Source: Marinobacter daqiaonensis (lineage in GTDB: Bacteria > Pseudomonadota > Gammaproteobacteria > Pseudomonadales > Oleiphilaceae). From it: a stretch of 64,000 nucleotides of DNA. Positions 61,386-64,000 of this stretch are shown piece after piece. Position 1 is the first letter of the stretch. Every line of letters starts with the position of its first letter. Position numbers and translations under genes: made by a program. The stretch spans positions 534,376 through 598,375 of the forward strand of contig NZ_FOYW01000001.1 in the NCBI RefSeq assembly GCF_900115285.1. The letters are read 5' to 3'. Below the pieces are notes generated by a model. That model made no database searches. It had not been told where the DNA came from and worked only from the letters and a program-made list of their open reading frames with translations.

Positions 61386-61507
61386 CTAAGCGCACGGGGT
61401 ACTGGCGCCCCGGTTATGCCTATTCCGTTGACAGAATACGCATAAAAGTAGTTGTTTTCATTCTTTTTCAATCTAGAGAGTATGCCCTTGTAGTGTAGTT
61501 CAATTCC

Positions 61508-61532
61508 CGCCTTTACAAGCAGGCGGAATAAG
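61508..61532 (-). terminator. Possible hairpin after dinG
   Basis: CCGCCT and AGGCGG arms, extended by ATT/AAT, form an imperfect stem in the dinG-cysB spacer. No T tract follows on the minus strand, so its role is uncertain. Confidence 0.25.
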
Positions 61533-61560
61533 CGGGATGAGAATTTCTTCCGACAGGACA

Positions 61561-63717
61561 CTAGCCGATTACCCGCCTGAACGGCGGCAGGGCATCAAGC
61601 AACAGCTGGCCGTAACGCCGGCTGACGATCCGACGGTCCAGAATCGACACCCGGCCGGTATCAGATTCCGTTCGCAACAGACGGCCTACCGCCTGCACCA
61701 GTTTTATCGAGGCGTCGGGAACGGTGATCTCCATGAAGGGATTGCCCCCGCGGCTGGTCACCCATTCCGCCAGACTGGCCTCAATGGGATCGTCCGGCAC
61801 GGAGAAAGGCAGGCGGGTGATGATCACATGGTCCAGGTAGCGGCCAGGCAGGTCGATGCCTTCGGCAAAGCTGGCAACACCGAACAGCACTGAGGGCTTG
61901 CCGGCATCCACCCGCTCGCAGTGGTGACGCAGGACCTCACCCTTGGACATGTCGTCCTGGGTGGTGATCAGCCCCGGATGGTCCGGCGCCAGCCTGTCCC
62001 GTACCGCTATCATCTGACGCCGGGCGGTGAACAGCACCAGAGTGGCCTTTTCCGCTGCCCAGAGTTCGGGAAGCCGCTTGACCAGGGACGCGGTGAAAGC
62101 CTCGGTATCCGTCGGCAGCGCATCCATTGGCGGAACTTCCACCGTGGCCATCTCGCCATAGCGAAAGGAGCTGGGCACCACCAGGTACCGGCTTTCTTCC
62201 GGCAGCCCTGCCCGGGAGCGCAGGCGGTCAAACCGGCCCAGGGCAGTCAGGGTGGCGCTGGTGAGTACGGCACCAAAGGCGCGGGACCAGAGCCGGGAAT
62301 ACAGCAGGTTATCCGCCAGCACCGGACTGCTGTACAGCGTTATGTCCTCGGCGTGCTCCCAGCGCTGACGTACCGCCCAGCGGGCCGGCGGTGGATTCTT
62401 CGGGCGCTCTCCCTCCCTGGGCGGGGGCGCGTTGTCGCACCAGGCGGCCCACAACCGGCTCTGGTCTTCGGCGCGGGCGTGAAAACTGCCCATCACCGGA
62501 AACCAGGCCTCGGCGGTTTCCCGGTCAAGTTCGTGGTCCTTGCGCTCGTCAAAAGCCTTCTGCAGTTCATCACTGATGGTGCCCAGGTGACGCACCAGCG
62601 CGGCGGTCGCGGCCCGGGTTTCTTCCGCCAGAGCCAGCATCGGTTCCGGCAGCTCCCCCTCCGGATAGCGCCACTGGGCAGGACGCCGCTCATCGGTGAA
62701 CTCCCACTCCACACTGGTCAGAGCCAGCTCGTGGACCCTGGCCAGGCAGTGGTCCAGCGCCCGTGATGCCTCACTGACCTTATCCACCGTCTTGCCCGCC
62801 ATCGTGGTGGGCGCCAGCCAGGGCTGAATCTTGCCCAGGGCCTGGGACAGTTGCTTTAGCCACTGGCGGGTACTGTTCAGGGGAACCGACGCGGCAAAGT
62901 GATTGAGCGCCTTGTCCGGCAGGTGGTGAGCCTCGTCGAACACATAAAGGGCATTTTCCGGCTCCGGCAGGATCGCCCCGCCACCCAGGGCCAGGTCCGC
63001 CAGTACCAGATCATGATTGGCCACGACTACATCGGCGGTTTCCAGCCCCTTGCGGGCATCAAAGAACGCACAGTTATCGAAATAGCTGCAATGCCGGTTG
63101 GTGCATTGCCGGTGATCGGTGGTGACCTGTCGCCAGATGTCGTCGGGGATGGTGGTGGGCCAGTGGTCCCGGTCGCCATCCCAGGTGCGGGACCCGTACT
63201 GACCCAGCATTTCCTCGAAGAATTCACGGGTACCCGGCTCCTGCTCCCTCTTCTCATCCAGCAGAAACAGGGGCATGGTGTCACTGTCGCCATTACCCTC
63301 GTCGTGAAGCCGGCTTTCCAGTCGCGACATGCACAGGTAACGGCCGCGTCCCTTCGCCAGGGTCCAGGTGAACTCCAGGCTGGTGTGCTTTTTCAGGTCG
63401 GGGAGGTCCTTGCGGATAATCTGGTCCTGGAGCGCTACCGTGGCGGTGGAGATGACCAGGGTCTTGCCCAAGGCCCGGGCCACCGGGATGGCGGCAATCA
63501 GGTATCCCAGGGTTTTGCCCGTACCGGTCCCCGCCTCCACAACGCAGGTTGCGGGCGCCGAAGTACGCTGACCGTCATTCTCCGTGATGTCGCCCATGTA
63601 CCGGGCGATCTCGGCAATCATCAGGCGCTGGCCGTAGCGGGCCCGGATGCCCTTGCCGGCGAGAACGTCACGATACCCCTGCTGGATCTGGGATTTGACC
63701 TCGTCTGTAAGTGCCAT
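61561..63717 (-). CDS. dinG: ATP-dependent DNA helicase DinG
   Basis: 5'-3' superfamily 2 helicase (XPD-like) that unwinds R-loops and forked DNA. The 718-residue protein has Walker A VVEAGTGTGKTLGYLIAA, four Fe-S cluster cysteines (RGRYLCMSRL and RQCTNRHCSYFDNCAFF), the DEAH box YVFDEAHHLPDK, and C-terminal motifs LFGVASFAEGIDLPGRYL and KLVQAVGRLLRTESDTGRV. The start (ATG 63715-63717) shares one base with the stop of the upstream gspB-like gene (TAATG). No LexA-type box can be judged because the operon promoter lies outside the window. Confidence 0.95.
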   Translation of the reverse strand: MALTDEVKSQIQQGYRDVLAGKGIRARYGQRLMIAEIARYMGDITENDGQRTSAPATCVVEAGTGTGKTLGYLIAAIPVARALGKTLVISTATVALQDQIIRKDLPDLKKHTSLEFTWTLAKGRGRYLCMSRLESRLHDEGNGDSDTMPLFLLDEKREQEPGTREFFEEMLGQYGSRTWDGDRDHWPTTIPDDIWRQVTTDHRQCTNRHCSYFDNCAFFDARKGLETADVVVANHDLVLADLALGGGAILPEPENALYVFDEAHHLPDKALNHFAASVPLNSTRQWLKQLSQALGKIQPWLAPTTMAGKTVDKVSEASRALDHCLARVHELALTSVEWEFTDERRPAQWRYPEGELPEPMLALAEETRAATAALVRHLGTISDELQKAFDERKDHELDRETAEAWFPVMGSFHARAEDQSRLWAAWCDNAPPPREGERPKNPPPARWAVRQRWEHAEDITLYSSPVLADNLLYSRLWSRAFGAVLTSATLTALGRFDRLRSRAGLPEESRYLVVPSSFRYGEMATVEVPPMDALPTDTEAFTASLVKRLPELWAAEKATLVLFTARRQMIAVRDRLAPDHPGLITTQDDMSKGEVLRHHCERVDAGKPSVLFGVASFAEGIDLPGRYLDHVIITRLPFSVPDDPIEASLAEWVTSRGGNPFMEITVPDASIKLVQAVGRLLRTESDTGRVSILDRRIVSRRYGQLLLDALPPFRRVIG

Positions 63718-64000
63718 TACCGGGGGCTGCTCCAGTCACGAACGACACCCACGCGGAAGCGCTGGCCGTCCATGCTGAGCTCCACTCCCTGTTCGGTGAT
63801 GAGTTCCACCCGCAACGGGCCGAAGGACTCCCCCATACGCAGTAACCGGTTATTGATCATGACGCTGCGAGCCCATGGGTCATCGGAATAGACGTGGCTG
63901 TTGAACACCAGGTCCGGCACCTGTCGCTGGAATGCCATGGGCAGCTCCACAAGATGAGGCACCCTTCCTTCCCACGCTTCGTCGGTCGTGGCGCCATCTG
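63717..64000 (-). CDS. GspB-type general secretion pathway protein, C-terminal domain (partial)
   Basis: An open frame enters from the right edge and stops at 63717-63719. The 93 visible residues include VPHLVELPMAFQRQVPDLVF, NSHVYSDDPWARSVMINNRL, and VELSMDGQRFRVGVVRDW. This matches the small periplasmic C-terminal domain of GspB-type proteins, which work with the GspA/ExeA ATPase in placing the type II secretion secretin. The N-terminal membrane part is outside the window. A gspA/exeA gene would be expected further right. The stop overlaps the dinG start, so the genes are coupled. Confidence 0.72.
   Translation of the reverse strand, partial: DGATTDEAWEGRVPHLVELPMAFQRQVPDLVFNSHVYSDDPWARSVMINNRLLRMGESFGPLRVELITEQGVELSMDGQRFRVGVVRDWSSPR

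Overview
The window looks like ordinary chromosomal core sequence of a high-GC marine gammaproteobacterium, most likely Marinobacter or a close relative. This is judged from protein sequences and gene order, not from a search. Many blocks are in the order known from Pseudomonas or E. coli: fimL / dnaQ-rnhA-yafS-gloB-mltD; serS-cobA, rarA, lolA and ftsK; metZ-purF-cvpA-dedD-folC-accD-trpABF-truA-fimV-asd-leuBDC with a divergent LysR gene; pilZ-holB; and pabB / thrH / cysH / cysB. I see no tRNA, rRNA, CRISPR array, insertion sequence, prophage or integrase. The coding density is high and I found no gene block that looks recently transferred.

Layout. 1-2280: end of an unrecognised gene, then an AcuI/YhdH oxidoreductase and SohB protease on the minus strand. 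2281-5146: an SCP-2 lipid-carrier gene with a PsrA-type operator, and fimL with a structured leader. 5147-10007: dnaQ, rnhA, a YafS-like methyltransferase, then divergent gloB and mltD. 10112-16591: the YejABEF peptide importer and fabI. 16645-20160: a PilZ-domain gene and a DUF1631 gene, divergent from a DAHP synthase gene. 20223-27149: cobA, serS, rarA, lolA, ftsK. 27201-45329: a long minus-strand run for Met, purine, folate, malonyl-CoA, Trp, pseudouridine, pilus (fimV), Asd and leucine functions. 45557-49599: LysR regulator, MFS transporter, aroC, prmB. 49721-57427: patatin, DUF4892 protein, alpha/beta hydrolase, a frameshifted pilZ, holB, a frameshifted tgpA and a DUF58 gene. 57468-64000: pabB, thrH, cysH, cysB, dinG and the C-terminus of a GspB-type secretion protein.

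How the genes work together. Amino acid synthesis is well represented: leuCDB with its probable regulator and operator, trpF-trpB-trpA, asd, metZ, aroC, DAHP synthase, and cysH with cysB. Type IV pilus functions appear three times (fimL, fimV, pilZ), and GspB at the right edge suggests a type II secretion locus beyond it. DNA replication and repair are covered by dnaQ, rnhA, holB, rarA, dinG and ftsK.

No new multi-gene system is evident. The items most worth a second look are: single-base frameshifts in pilZ and tgpA, both in G/C homopolymers; an MFS gene whose first membrane helix lies upstream of any normal start codon; a perfect PsrA-type palindrome before the SCP-2 gene; a 68-nt nested hairpin at the predicted 5' end of the fimL transcript; and a LysR-type palindrome centred about 65 bases upstream of the predicted leuC transcription start.
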